DNA of 30,129 bases from Peptoniphilaceae bacterium AM52-5BH (GCA_027669155.1 JAQEDR010000019.1:20203-50331); one strand, 5' to 3'; positions 1 through 7,953 are shown, counted from the first letter of the stretch. Notes: generated from the letters alone by a model not told the origin. Numbers and translations: made by a program.

Positions 1-447
1 GATAAAAATACTTTATCGCATACAAGCTGGAGATGCAAATATCATATAGTTTTCGCGCCAAAATATAGAAGACAAGTAATATATAGACAATTGAGAAAAG
101 ACATAGGAGAATTATGATAAAGAAAAGGAATAAACATAATAGAAGCAGATCTATGTCCAGACCATGTCCACATGTTGGTAGAAATACCACCAAAATATTC
201 AGTGTCACAAATAATGGGATATCTAAAAGGAAAAAGTTCATTAATAATATTTGATAGACACGCCAATTTAAAATATAAATATGGAAACAGGCATTTTTGG
301 TGTAGAGGATATTATGTAGATACAGTTGGAAGAAATGAAAAGAAAATAAAAGAATATCTACAAAATCAATTAAAAGAAGACTATTACACAGAACAAATAA
401 GTATAAAAGAATACTATGACCCGTTTACGGGAGAGAAAGTCAAGTAA
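1..447 (+). pseudogene. tnpA: IS200/IS605-family Y1 transposase (TnpA) remnant
   Basis: The first reading frame encodes a TnpA-like single-strand transposase, entered by the window after its start codon. Visible family marks are the early WRCKYHIVFAPKYRR block, the HUH metal-binding motif (His-Val-His, bases 163-171) and the catalytic tyrosine in EYLQNQ (Tyr codon 355-357). The block NRHFWCRGYYVDTVGRN is also typical. Two consecutive in-frame stops (TGA 115-117, TAA 118-120) interrupt it where the family normally reads about GEILRKLC, and a few residues there appear to be missing. The ATG at 172 lies just after the HUH motif, so a protein starting there could not be active. No TnpB gene is seen. 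I infer a dead insertion-sequence copy; family assignment is confident. Confidence 0.88.
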
Positions 448-560
448 AAACACATAAGAAAACTTCTTAAGCAGTAGTTGTGATAGCGGTGCATGTGATG
501 GAATACTAGATAGCCCCAGTATAGGCACTTAGCAAACTACCAGATAAGCTGGTAGTTTTG
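448..560 (+). mobile_element. 3' end of the IS200/IS605-type element with subterminal hairpin
   Basis: The non-coding stretch after the transposase ends in a perfect 10-bp inverted repeat, AAACTACCAG (534-543) and CTGGTAGTTT (549-558), with a 5-base loop. A subterminal hairpin of this kind is how IS200/IS605 right ends are recognised by TnpA, so this is probably the right end. The exact boundary and the cleavage tetranucleotide cannot be fixed without an intact copy. The hairpin also ends three bases from the stop codon of the small gene on the other strand and may serve as a terminator for it. Confidence 0.65.
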
Positions 561-561
561 A

Positions 562-885
562 TTATTTAAGAGAATTTTTCTTCCGACTAATTAAATGTGC
601 ATAAATAAATCCTAAAATAGCCATAATTAATCTAGAAGCCCCATAAGCTAAGTTTATGCGTGGTATTAATATTACTCCTAGAACAAACAACATATCATAA
701 TATACAATTTTAGATTTATGTTTTTTAAATAAATACTTATTATTTACTATTAAAAGTATTAATGATACTACAAATATGGTAATCCAAAAATAAAATAATG
801 AATCTTCTCTCCCAATATTACTATAATAGCCTACACTTGAAGCTATCATAAAAATATATGGTAATAAAATTGATATTTTAATCAT
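562..885 (-). CDS. small membrane protein of unknown function
   Basis: A 107-residue protein with about four hydrophobic segments (near residues 5-20, 31-47, 63-80 and 84-98), separated by short charged loops and ending in a basic tail (RKKNSLK). I do not recognise a family. The ATG at 885 has an AGAGG about 12 bases upstream; a stronger GGAGGA lies further away, and a stop codon in frame just upstream rules out a longer start. It sits alone between the insertion-sequence remnant and the EIIC gene, on the opposite strand to both. It could be cargo, a local orphan or a degraded membrane protein; nothing in the sequence decides. Confidence 0.5.
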   Translation of the reverse strand: MIKISILLPYIFMIASSVGYYSNIGREDSLFYFWITIFVVSLILLIVNNKYLFKKHKSKIVYYDMLFVLGVILIPRINLAYGASRLIMAILGFIYAHLISRKKNSLK

Positions 886-1002
886 ATTAATCTATAACCT
901 CTAATAATATCCTCCTGATTAATTAAAATCCTTACTTTACTTTGTTACCCGAACCAATATAGCATAAACAAAAACAATATGTTTCAGCTTATTATACTTA
1001 AC

Positions 1003-1038
1003 TTATACTCTAATAATTACATATTAGCCAGAGTATAA
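1003..1038. repeat. 9-bp inverted repeat upstream of the EIIC gene
   Basis: TTATACTCT (1003-1011) and AGAGTATAA (1030-1038) form a perfect inverted repeat with an 18-base spacer, about 60 bases upstream of the -10 proposed for the downstream gene. This could be a regulator binding site or a relic of mobile DNA; there is no direct evidence for either. Confidence 0.4.
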
Positions 1039-1073
1039 AAATAATGCAACACCCCAAAATGTTTGCCACTGTA

Positions 1074-1102
1074 TATACAATGGAATAAATTTGTGTTACA
1101 AT
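1074..1102 (+). promoter_or_regulatory. candidate sigma-A promoter for the EIIC gene
   Basis: The extended -10 TGTTACAAT has TACAAT at 1097-1102. A partial -35, TATACA (1074-1079), lies 17 bases upstream. Transcription would start near 1109, about 20 bases before the start codon. An alternative pair is TTGCCA (1063-1068) with TAAATT (1086-1091). Confidence 0.45.
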
Positions 1103-1130
1103 ATTATTTGAAAATATTTTGGAGGATTTT

Positions 1131-2132
1131 ATGGAATTTTTAAGAAAAAAGGGAATAAATTTATCCTGGAGAACATATTTTATTGATGCCTTGGGGGCTA
1201 TGGCCTTTGGTCTTTTTGCCTCTCTTTTGGTTGGGACTATCCTAAATAGTCTAGGTCAAAGCTTACATATAGGATACCTATCAGAAAGAATCTGGCCTTT
1301 GGCAAACTCTGCCAGTGGAGCAGCTATCGCAGTTGCTATTGCCGCAAGCCTTAATGCTCCCAATCTAGTTCTCTTTGCTTCTACTATTGTGGGGCTTGGA
1401 GCCTATGAGTTAGGAGGACCTGTTGGAGTTTTCCTTGCGACGATTTTTGGAGTTGAATTCGGTAAGCTTGTCTCAAAATCTACCAAGCTTGATATAATAA
1501 TTACTCCTAGTGTTACGATTATAGTAGGGATCTTGGTGGGTGATTTGATAGGGCCTTATGTAGCTAGCTTTATGAAGGCTATCGGCCTATTTATCATGAA
1601 AGCGACCGAGCTTAGACCGTTTTTTATGGGAATTGTTGTAGCGGTTACTATTGGTATGGCCCTTACCCTACCGATTTCATCTGCGGCGATTTGTATGATG
1701 CTTAGTCTAGAAGACCTTGCAGGTGGAGCGGCTACAGTCGGATGCAGTGCCCAAATGATAGGCTTTGCAGTAATTTCCTACAAGGATAATGGCTTGGAGG
1801 GACTTCTCGCCCAAGGGCTGGGGACTAGTATGTTTCAGGTGCCAAATATTATTAAGAACCCTCGGATTTGGCTTCCTCCAACCCTTGCAAGTGCCATCAT
1901 TGCTCCGATAGGAACTTTAGTCTTTAAGATGAAAAACACTCCCCTAGGCTCAGGTATGGGGACAAGTGGTCTAGTAGGTCAAATCGGAACGATTAATGCC
2001 ATGGGAATTAGTGCGATATTTAAGGTCATTCTCCTTCACATAATCCTTCCAGCCATCCTTTCTTATATAATTTATAGACTAATGAAAAATAAGGGGCTGA
2101 TCAAGGATGGAGATATGAAGATTGATTTTTAA
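1131..2132 (+). CDS. PTS EIIC-like membrane permease (PTS_EIIC_2 type), orphan
   Basis: A 333-residue, glycine- and alanine-rich polytopic membrane protein that I read as a member of the small EIIC family (PF13303 type) from its opening (INLSWRTYFIDALGAMAFGLFASLLVGTIL) and overall layout. EIIC proteins form the membrane channel of sugar phosphotransferase systems. No EIIA or EIIB domain or gene lies next to it, so its substrate and any phosphorylating partner are unknown. The frame is open to a TTG at 1119, but GGAGG at 1121-1125 sits five bases before the ATG at 1131, so I chose that start. It is monocistronic, with a possible weak terminator after it. The family call rests on recognition of the pattern, not on a search. 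Confidence 0.75.
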   Translation: MEFLRKKGINLSWRTYFIDALGAMAFGLFASLLVGTILNSLGQSLHIGYLSERIWPLANSASGAAIAVAIAASLNAPNLVLFASTIVGLGAYELGGPVGVFLATIFGVEFGKLVSKSTKLDIIITPSVTIIVGILVGDLIGPYVASFMKAIGLFIMKATELRPFFMGIVVAVTIGMALTLPISSAAICMMLSLEDLAGGAATVGCSAQMIGFAVISYKDNGLEGLLAQGLGTSMFQVPNIIKNPRIWLPPTLASAIIAPIGTLVFKMKNTPLGSGMGTSGLVGQIGTINAMGISAIFKVILLHIILPAILSYIIYRLMKNKGLIKDGDMKIDF

Positions 2133-2140
2133 TTAAGATT

Positions 2141-2185
2141 GTCTTATTAGCCTAAGTACAAGTAGATTAATTTATCTAAGAAGAC
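2141..2185 (+). terminator. weak candidate terminator after the EIIC gene
   Basis: GTCTTATTAG (2141-2150) can pair with CTAAGAAGAC (2176-2185), with one mismatch and a long loop, followed by a T-rich but interrupted run. It is much weaker than the other terminators in this window. Confidence 0.25.
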
Positions 2186-2198
2186 TAATTTATTTAAT

Positions 2199-2226
2199 TT
2201 AACATATGATAATTTAAAAGTATAAT
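2199..2226 (+). promoter_or_regulatory. candidate sigma-A promoter for mrp
   Basis: TTAACA (2199-2204), a 16-base spacer and a perfect TATAAT (2221-2226). The start would be near 2232, just before a small inverted repeat, ATCTGA (2235-2240) and TCAGAT (2248-2253), in the leader. The ribosome binding site AAAGGAG follows that hairpin directly. Confidence 0.6.
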
Positions 2227-2272
2227 AATCCTACATCTGAGGAAATATCAGATGCTAAGAAAAGGAGATTAT

Positions 2273-3061
2273 ATGCAAAAGAAAAATATTAATTTAGATA
2301 AATTCAAAATCAAGCTTCACGAAGGATCTTCTGTGGGCAAGGTCATAGCGGTAATGAGTGGTAAGGGAGGGGTTGGAAAGTCTTCAGTCTCATCCCTCCT
2401 TGCCTCAAGCCTTAGCAAGAAAGGCTACAAGGTCGCAGTATTTGATGCTGATATTACAGGCCCTTCTATGGCAGAAGCCTTTGGTATAGATGAGCCAGTT
2501 AGGGGAACCAAGGAAGGTTTGATGTATCCAGCTATCACCCGCGATGGAATCAAGCTAATTTCAGTAAACATGATCTTACGCGAGAAGACTGACCCAGTTG
2601 TTTGGAGATCATCAATCGTAACCAATGTCCTAAAACAATTCTACACAGATGTGGACTGGGGCGAGATTGATTATATGATAGTGGATATGCCTCCAGGAAC
2701 TGCGGACGTTCCACTCACAGTCTTCCAATCCCTACCAATAGATGGAGTAGTTGCAGTTGCAACCCCTCAAGGCTTAGTAGAGATGGTAGTTGAAAAATCT
2801 ATCAAGATGGCCAAGATGATGGGCAAGAAAGTTATAGGCATGGTTGAGAATATGTCTTATTTTGAATGTCCAGATTGTGGAAGTAAGCACGAAATATTTG
2901 GTAAGAGTAGGCTGGATGAGGTAGCTAAAAAATACGACATAGACACCCTTGCCAAGCTTCCAATTGACCCACAAATAGCAGAAAAAATCGACTCAGGTCT
3001 TGCTGAAGATATAGATATGAAAGAGCTAAGTCCAATTATAGGAAAGATTGAAAGTCTATAG
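2273..3061 (+). CDS. mrp: Mrp/NBP35-family Fe-S cluster carrier ATPase
   Basis: A 262-residue P-loop ATPase of the Mrp/ApbC family, which binds and passes on iron-sulfur clusters in the cytosol. The deviant Walker A motif SGKGGVGKSS is at residues 29-38. A MINMPPGT-like block (VDMPPGTADVPL) follows, and the paired cysteines of CPDC are at 199 and 202, the residues that bridge a cluster between the two subunits of the dimer. There is no N-terminal MIP18-like (DUF59) domain, so this is the short form. The frame is open to an ATG at 2252, but AAAGGAG just before the ATG at 2273 decides the start. The DUF1002 gene begins nine bases after its stop, so the two are probably co-transcribed. Confidence 0.92.
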   Translation: MQKKNINLDKFKIKLHEGSSVGKVIAVMSGKGGVGKSSVSSLLASSLSKKGYKVAVFDADITGPSMAEAFGIDEPVRGTKEGLMYPAITRDGIKLISVNMILREKTDPVVWRSSIVTNVLKQFYTDVDWGEIDYMIVDMPPGTADVPLTVFQSLPIDGVVAVATPQGLVEMVVEKSIKMAKMMGKKVIGMVENMSYFECPDCGSKHEIFGKSRLDEVAKKYDIDTLAKLPIDPQIAEKIDSGLAEDIDMKELSPIIGKIESL

Positions 3062-3069
3062 GTAATGAT

Positions 3070-4047
3070 ATGTTTAAGAAAATTCTAGCAGGGTTGATGT
3101 CCCTTATAATCCTTCTCCCACATCTTGCTATGGCAAGTGACTTCGATCCCAAAAAGGATGATGTAATCTACGGAGTAGCCCTTACAGAAGATGAGAAGGC
3201 TACAGTAAATAAGTCTATGGGAGTTAAGGAAGATTCTAATATTTCCTATGTAGATGGAAGTGATCTTGAAAAATATCTAGGATATTCAACAGCGGATTCT
3301 AATATGATATCTTCAGTCCTAGTCAAAAGATCTACCAAGGATAAGGGAATTTCCGTCAAGATCAAGACACCAGAAAACATTACAGAGATCACAGAAGGTC
3401 AATATACTAATGCTGCAATTACTGCAGGCATAAGTAACGCTGATATAGTAGTAGCAAGTCCAATACCTGTTACTGGCGAGTCAGCCCTAGTTGGAGTCTA
3501 TAAGTCTGAAGAAATGCGAGGAGTGGTCCTTGATACTCAAAGGACCCAAACTGCCCAAGAAGAGCTTGAGACAGTAAGCGAAGTTGCAAAAGAAAACCAA
3601 GGAAAAGAAAACTTCGATACAGACAAGCTCGATACAGTAGTAATTGAAGTAAAACAAAAACTCAGTGACTACAAAAAAGAAAATGGTGAGAATGCATCCG
3701 CAGATCAGATAGCAATCTATATCAAGGATGCCCTAAACAATGTAGATATGGACAATGTATTGTCAAACAATAATATCCAAATTCTCGTAAATTACTTCGA
3801 AAATTACCAAACAACTTCCGCCATAGATAGTGCCGAAGTTAGGGAAAATCTCACAAAACTCGCAGGAGATATTACAGATAAGGCAGGAAAGTTCTACGAA
3901 GACAACAAGGATAATATAGATAAGGTTGCCACAGACGTAAAAGACAGCGGCCTATGGGATTCCATAGTAGAATTCTTTAGATCCATATTTGAATCTATAA
4001 CAAATGCCTTTAATGGCTCAAATGAAGATGGATCTAGTGAAAATTAA
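3070..4047 (+). CDS. secreted DUF1002-domain protein
   Basis: A 325-residue exported protein. The N-terminus is a classic signal peptide (MFKK, a hydrophobic stretch, then LAMA-SD), with cleavage likely near residue 22 or 23. The mature protein begins with the DUF1002 pattern: a YGVALTEDEK-like opening, a conserved Y-G/S dyad region and an ITAGI..ADI..ASP..VTGE.AL.GVY block around residues 115-155. The second half is charged and helical, with a C-terminal amphipathic stretch and an acidic, serine-rich tail. The function of DUF1002 is not known to me; B. subtilis YpuA belongs to this family. It follows mrp closely and ends at a strong terminator. Confidence 0.8.
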   Translation: MFKKILAGLMSLIILLPHLAMASDFDPKKDDVIYGVALTEDEKATVNKSMGVKEDSNISYVDGSDLEKYLGYSTADSNMISSVLVKRSTKDKGISVKIKTPENITEITEGQYTNAAITAGISNADIVVASPIPVTGESALVGVYKSEEMRGVVLDTQRTQTAQEELETVSEVAKENQGKENFDTDKLDTVVIEVKQKLSDYKKENGENASADQIAIYIKDALNNVDMDNVLSNNNIQILVNYFENYQTTSAIDSAEVRENLTKLAGDITDKAGKFYEDNKDNIDKVATDVKDSGLWDSIVEFFRSIFESITNAFNGSNEDGSSEN

Positions 4048-4057
4048 ATAAAGCTTA

Positions 4058-4083
4058 GGGAGCGGTCACAGGCCGCTCTTTTT
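4058..4083 (+). terminator. Rho-independent terminator of the mrp-DUF1002 unit
   Basis: GAGCGG (4060-4065) pairs with CCGCTC (4073-4078), extended by G-T pairs on either side, and is followed by TTTTT. Confidence 0.85.
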
Positions 4084-4175
4084 CTATGTAAATTTGCAGT
4101 TTTTACTCATGTTTTTGCTTACTATTTCTTATAAAATAGGATTAGAAGAAAGATATTAATAGAAGGAGTAGAGAT

Positions 4176-4838
4176 ATGAAGGTTATCGAAGTTAAAAATA
4201 TGAGCAAGAATTTTGAAAACAAAAGGCTCTTCAATAATTTTTCTATAGAAATTGAAGCTAATACAGTCCATGCCCTAGTCGGCCCGAATGGGTCTGGAAA
4301 GACTAGCCTCCTTAGACTACTGACAGGTCTTTATGAAAAAGATGGTGGAGAGGTAAATGTTATGGGGTCTCATGCAATCTTACTAGAAAATGACTATTTG
4401 TACGAGGATAAGACGGGGCTTGAAAATATTATCTTATATGGCTTGTATTTCGGCTATGAGGCAAAGTCTTATGAAAAATATTCTGACTTGCTAGATATTA
4501 CAAAGGATTTAGATAGGAAGGTTGCTACATATTCCAAGGGGATGAAGAGGAAATTATCTCTACTAATTATTGTGATGATGGATAGGGACATAATCTATCT
4601 AGATGAAGTGACAAGTGGGGTAGATCCAATATCGAGAGTCGAGATTAGAAAACTTATAAAATTATTAAAGGAAGAAGCAAAGACTATAGTTATTACCAGC
4701 CACGACCTTGCTGAAATTGAGAAGATTGCTGATAAGGTTTCAATGATAAAATCAGGAGACCTACTTTTTACGAAGGATATGGCGGATATAAAGGGAGAGA
4801 GCTTAGAAGATTTATTTATAGAGGAGGGCAGGAAATGA
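4176..4838 (+). CDS. ABC transporter ATP-binding protein
   Basis: A 220-residue nucleotide-binding subunit. Walker A is GPNGSGKT (36-43), the signature is the variant YSKGMKRK (119-126), Walker B with the catalytic glutamate is IIYLDE (139-144), and the switch histidine is H176. The KGM-type signature and short length match drug, peptide or lantibiotic ABC-2-type exporters of the CcmA/BcrA group. AGGAG precedes the ATG. The next gene starts inside its stop codon (ATGA at 4835), and two membrane subunits and a two-component system follow. I infer a transporter regulated by its own sensor pair, as in bacitracin- or cell-wall-stress modules; the substrate cannot be read from the sequence. Confidence 0.9.
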   Translation: MKVIEVKNMSKNFENKRLFNNFSIEIEANTVHALVGPNGSGKTSLLRLLTGLYEKDGGEVNVMGSHAILLENDYLYEDKTGLENIILYGLYFGYEAKSYEKYSDLLDITKDLDRKVATYSKGMKRKLSLLIIVMMDRDIIYLDEVTSGVDPISRVEIRKLIKLLKEEAKTIVITSHDLAEIEKIADKVSMIKSGDLLFTKDMADIKGESLEDLFIEEGRK

Positions 4839-5548
4839 AGGATATGATGAATATTAATAGGGCTTGCAGGTATTATCTATCTAAAGACAAGGATTTCATT
4901 TTAAATTTATTATTATTTACTTTGCTTTCTTTTGGCTTTGTTTTTTTACTATATAGGGGGATTTTTGCTTCTAGAGGAGATAATTATATTATATTAATGC
5001 TATATGTATTAATGTTTGGAATTTCACTAATTATGTCCAATTCCATGGTCGTAAATCTAACGCTCAAGGATAAAGTGAACAAGCGTATAGAATTTATTCT
5101 AGGATCAGGCATAGATATAAAAGATTTGATCAAAGCCTATGGGCTAGAAATGTGGAGACTTTCTTCCATAGTGCCCTTTATCTTGTTTTTCCTAACCTAT
5201 GTCCTAGTAGACTTACAGATTGAATTTAAGTGGATTGTAGGCATTTTTGTTACAATGATAGGAATGATATATTTTGAAATACTATTTTTTAACATCATAA
5301 GCTTATCCCAAAAAAATTTTAAGTTTTTCAAAAATATAGTTTTCTTTACAACTACGATTTTAATTTATATGACAGGCACATTTTCAGAGAAAATCCTATC
5401 ACTTATAGACTCATATAATCTAAACCTTGTCTATATTATTCTAGGAATAAATATAGGATTAGGATTAATCTTTGGAATATTTTCTATGAAAGATTTATCT
5501 AAGATGAATAATGAAACTGTAATCAATAAAGAGGGATCATGGTCATGA
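4835..5548 (+). CDS. ABC transporter membrane subunit 1
   Basis: A 237-residue integral membrane protein with about six hydrophobic segments, beginning after a short charged N-terminus. Its layout suits an ABC-2-type permease, but I see no family-specific motif. Its start codon overlaps the stop of the ATPase gene (ATGA), and the next permease overlaps its own stop in the same way, so translation is coupled along the operon. The role as partner of the upstream ATPase is inferred from position and topology. Confidence 0.75.
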   Translation: MKDMMNINRACRYYLSKDKDFILNLLLFTLLSFGFVFLLYRGIFASRGDNYIILMLYVLMFGISLIMSNSMVVNLTLKDKVNKRIEFILGSGIDIKDLIKAYGLEMWRLSSIVPFILFFLTYVLVDLQIEFKWIVGIFVTMIGMIYFEILFFNIISLSQKNFKFFKNIVFFTTTILIYMTGTFSEKILSLIDSYNLNLVYIILGINIGLGLIFGIFSMKDLSKMNNETVINKEGSWS

Positions 5549-6183
5549 AGTTAGTCATTAACGATTTAAGAAAACTTTTAGATAAAAATGCCTTATTGAT
5601 GGCTATTATGGCCCTATTCTGTTCTTTTATGGCCCTCTTTTTGGGGGATGGAGGAAGTGGAGAAACAAATAAGGTCATAGATACAATTAAAATCGATGGA
5701 ATCTTAATACTTTTTGTCATCTTTGGAGCAGAACTTGCTAAAAATACCATAGGGGCTGATAAAATTAGTAAAAGGATTGAAATTTTGCTTGCTAATGGTC
5801 TTTCTATAGGGAAAATTTTAGTCAATTACCTCCTTAGTATATATCTAGGGACCTTAATTATAGTCCTTCCAAGCCTTATATTGAATATATTTAAACTTGG
5901 TATAATCCCGGGAGTCCTTCTAAACTTCTTACTAACAAGCCTGCTCTACACAACAATAATAGTTTTGCTAATCCTTCATACGACAAATATGAATAAAATA
6001 AATTCCCTCCAAATTCGACTAATAGGCTTATCGATTGGAGTGATGATAATCTCCCTAGTAGTCTACAAGCTAACAAATATGATAGAATTGTATTTGATAA
6101 GTAAGATTCTTATTTTATCTTTGATAATCGTATTTTTGTACAAGAAGACTAATAAAGAAAGGATTGTAGTAAGCTACTATTAG
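5545..6183 (+). CDS. ABC transporter membrane subunit 2
   Basis: A second polytopic membrane protein of about 212 residues and six hydrophobic segments, similar in plan to the preceding subunit (short charged N-terminus, then hydrophobic pairs). Two ATGs are in frame. The one at 5545 lies nine bases after GAGGG and forms an ATGA overlap with the previous stop, so I prefer it to 5539, which is only three bases from the ribosome binding site. It probably pairs with subunit 1 to form a heterodimeric pore for the ATPase. It shares the operon with the sensor kinase that follows two bases after its stop. Confidence 0.72.
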   Translation: MKLVINDLRKLLDKNALLMAIMALFCSFMALFLGDGGSGETNKVIDTIKIDGILILFVIFGAELAKNTIGADKISKRIEILLANGLSIGKILVNYLLSIYLGTLIIVLPSLILNIFKLGIIPGVLLNFLLTSLLYTTIIVLLILHTTNMNKINSLQIRLIGLSIGVMIISLVVYKLTNMIELYLISKILILSLIIVFLYKKTNKERIVVSYY

Positions 6184-6185
6184 AT

Positions 6186-6686
6186 ATGATAAAGAGATTA
6201 GAAAAAATTGCTTTAGGCCATATATTCCTCCTCTTATTTTGGGGAATACTTTTTAAAAACAGACTAATGATTGATGACTTAGCTATCCTAAATTATTTTT
6301 CTATTAGTCTGTTTTTTATCCTATATGGCCTAATATATACGGAGATTTCAAATGATGATATTTCCGAAAGACAATCAAACTTAGCTATAATATCATCCTT
6401 GCTCCCCCTAGAACTTATCTTATACAAGGGAACAAATCACAGACTTATCTTGGCTTTAATCAGCATAAGTTCGATCTTGCTATTTATTAAAAAATATATG
6501 GATACAGACCTTGCAAGAAAGATCAATATATTGCCAATATCGAAAGGACCAGCCCAAAGACTCACTGCTGGCTTTGTGGTATTTTTCTTTATAGTCATAT
6601 ATCTATTTGACATAGACACTATAGTGATTAACATGTTTATGCAAATTGTATTCTTGCTAATAGAGTTTTTTTTATACTTTTCCTAA
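6186..6686 (+). CDS. sensor histidine kinase, N-terminal membrane part (5' half of a frameshifted gene)
   Basis: A 166-residue hydrophobic protein with about five or six membrane segments and little else. It has no kinase domain and ends at a TAA (6684-6686) just after a run of eight T (6666-6673). The kinase domain lies immediately downstream in the -1 frame, which is open across this junction (…ILFLRDKENIYEKNYKIHYLSHYLAEERDEF). One more T would join the two into a protein of about 388 residues with the standard plan of a NarL/DesK-type kinase. I therefore treat this as the sensor half of a broken, or frameshift-decoded, gene. No good ribosome binding site precedes its ATG; translation is probably coupled to the permease stop at 6181-6183. 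Confidence 0.75.
   Translation: MIKRLEKIALGHIFLLLFWGILFKNRLMIDDLAILNYFSISLFFILYGLIYTEISNDDISERQSNLAIISSLLPLELILYKGTNHRLILALISISSILLFIKKYMDTDLARKINILPISKGPAQRLTAGFVVFFFIVIYLFDIDTIVINMFMQIVFLLIEFFLYFS
6666..6674 (+). other. T8 run containing a U-UUU-UUA slip heptamer at the kinase frameshift
   Basis: Read in the upstream frame the bases are TTT TTT TTA, so the classic -1 heptanucleotide T-TTT-TTA occupies 6668-6674. Slipping back one base moves the ribosome exactly into the kinase-domain frame. I see no convincing stimulatory hairpin downstream, and the only Shine-Dalgarno-like sequence (AAGGAG 6692-6697) is on the wrong side to help. A true single-base deletion or a sequencing error in the homopolymer is equally compatible. 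Confidence 0.5.
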
Positions 6687-6742
6687 GGGATAAGGAGAAT
6701 ATTTACGAGAAAAACTATAAGATCCACTACCTGTCCCATTAT

Positions 6743-7351
6743 TTGGCAGAAGAAAGAGATGAATTTGCAAGGACTATCCACGATGATATCATCCAGGATA
6801 TCTTTGCTAGCAGGAACTATCTTTCCTTAAAGAATCCTGACATAGGATATGCTCGAGATATCCTATCTGACCTTGAAGGAAAGCTTAGGAATATTATGAA
6901 ATTCTACCAGTCTTCGCTTTTTGAAAAGGCTAATATAGACCTCACCCTATCGGCAGCTTTTTCCAACATATCTTCCCTATACAAGGATAAGGATATCAAA
7001 ATTACAAAAATAATAGAAGCTGATTTGCTAGAAGATCCAGAAAATATAAGGCTAATTTCTACCATATCAAAGGAATTGATTAATAATATTTACAAACATT
7101 CTGAGGCAAGTTATGTAAATTACAAGCTTTATCCTAAGGATGATTCTTTAGTCATGGAAATAGAAAGCGACGGAGTAGGGCCTAGGGACTTTGCCTCTAT
7201 CAAGAGTTCCAAAAGAGTGATATTTTTAGTTAAACTTTTGCTAGAGGCAAACTCGGGGACTATTAATTACGAGCTAAACAAGGATATACTCACAACAGAA
7301 GTGGTTTTGGAGATAAGAGAAAATGAAGATAATATTACTAGACGATCATAA
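6743..7351 (+). CDS. sensor histidine kinase, catalytic part (3' half of a frameshifted gene)
   Basis: This part carries the NarL-family HisKA_3 dimerisation and phosphoacceptor motif (EERDEFARTIHDDIIQDIF; His codon 6779-6781). An HATPase_c domain follows, with an N-box (KELINNIYKHSEA) and a divergent G-box (ESDGVGPRDF). The first possible start in the open stretch is a TTG at 6743 without a ribosome binding site, and the frame is open well upstream, so the coding part really begins at the T8 run near 6671. Its partner would be the response regulator, whose gene overlaps its last 29 bases. Without the membrane half it would be a soluble kinase, possibly not made at all. The domain call is firm; the functional state is uncertain. 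Confidence 0.8.
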   Translation: MAEERDEFARTIHDDIIQDIFASRNYLSLKNPDIGYARDILSDLEGKLRNIMKFYQSSLFEKANIDLTLSAAFSNISSLYKDKDIKITKIIEADLLEDPENIRLISTISKELINNIYKHSEASYVNYKLYPKDDSLVMEIESDGVGPRDFASIKSSKRVIFLVKLLLEANSGTINYELNKDILTTEVVLEIRENEDNITRRS

Positions 7352-7919
7352 AATATTTGACCAGTCTCTTAAGATTCTTTTAGAAGAGGAAGAAAGTATA
7401 GAAATATGCGATTATATTTCTAATATAGATGATTTCTTAGAAAAAATCGACCAAGATAAGTATGATATTTTGCTAATAGATATAAACTTAAAAGAAGAAA
7501 TTACAGGCCTTGACCTAATTAGGAATATCTTGTACCAAAATCCCAAAGAAAAGATAATCGTTCTGACCTCCTATGACCTAGCAAACTACAAGGATATTGC
7601 CTTTGGCCTAGAAGTCAAAGATTTTATCAACAAATCTATCGAAATGGACGAGTTAATAAGAAGGATAAAAAATGTCTACCAAGGTAAGTCAAAAGAAAGC
7701 ACAAAGTCAATAAAAGATCCCCTAACAAAAAGGGAACTAGAAGTCCTAGAAGAGCTAATCAAGGGAAGTAGGAAAAAGGACATAGCCCAAAAACTCTACA
7801 TAAGCGAGAGAACCCTCTACAACCATATAGCAAATATCTATGATAAATTAGGAGCCAAAAACATAGTAGAAGCCTATAACAAGGCCATGGAACTTGGCTA
7901 TATTTATCCTTTCATGTAA
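7323..7919 (+). CDS. NarL/LuxR-family response regulator
   Basis: A 198-residue two-domain regulator. The receiver domain has the acidic pair D7/D8, the phosphoacceptor D53 (LLIDINL), a Thr in VLTSYD (82) and the conserved K104. A LuxR-type helix-turn-helix spans about 133-190 (LTKRELEVLEELIKGSRKKDIAQKLYISERTLYNHI). It overlaps the kinase gene by 29 bases and closes the operon, which ends at a hairpin terminator. By position it should act on the ABC transporter operon or on cell-envelope genes, but its sites cannot be named from this sequence. All key residues are present, so the regulator itself looks intact even though its kinase gene is split. Confidence 0.92.
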   Translation: MKIILLDDHKIFDQSLKILLEEEESIEICDYISNIDDFLEKIDQDKYDILLIDINLKEEITGLDLIRNILYQNPKEKIIVLTSYDLANYKDIAFGLEVKDFINKSIEMDELIRRIKNVYQGKSKESTKSIKDPLTKRELEVLEELIKGSRKKDIAQKLYISERTLYNHIANIYDKLGAKNIVEAYNKAMELGYIYPFM

Positions 7920-7953
7920 GTTTGTTAAATGCTTGTCTCGTTTAAAGCAAAAT

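Noticed and set aside
172..447. Open reading frame starting at ATG 172 as a complete 91-residue protein
   Set aside because: It starts just after the HUH motif of TnpA and continues the same frame, so it is a fragment of the transposase relic.
6437..6634. Minus-strand open frame within the kinase membrane half
   Set aside because: It has no ribosome binding site and lies over coding sequence; it is a shadow of the plus-strand gene.
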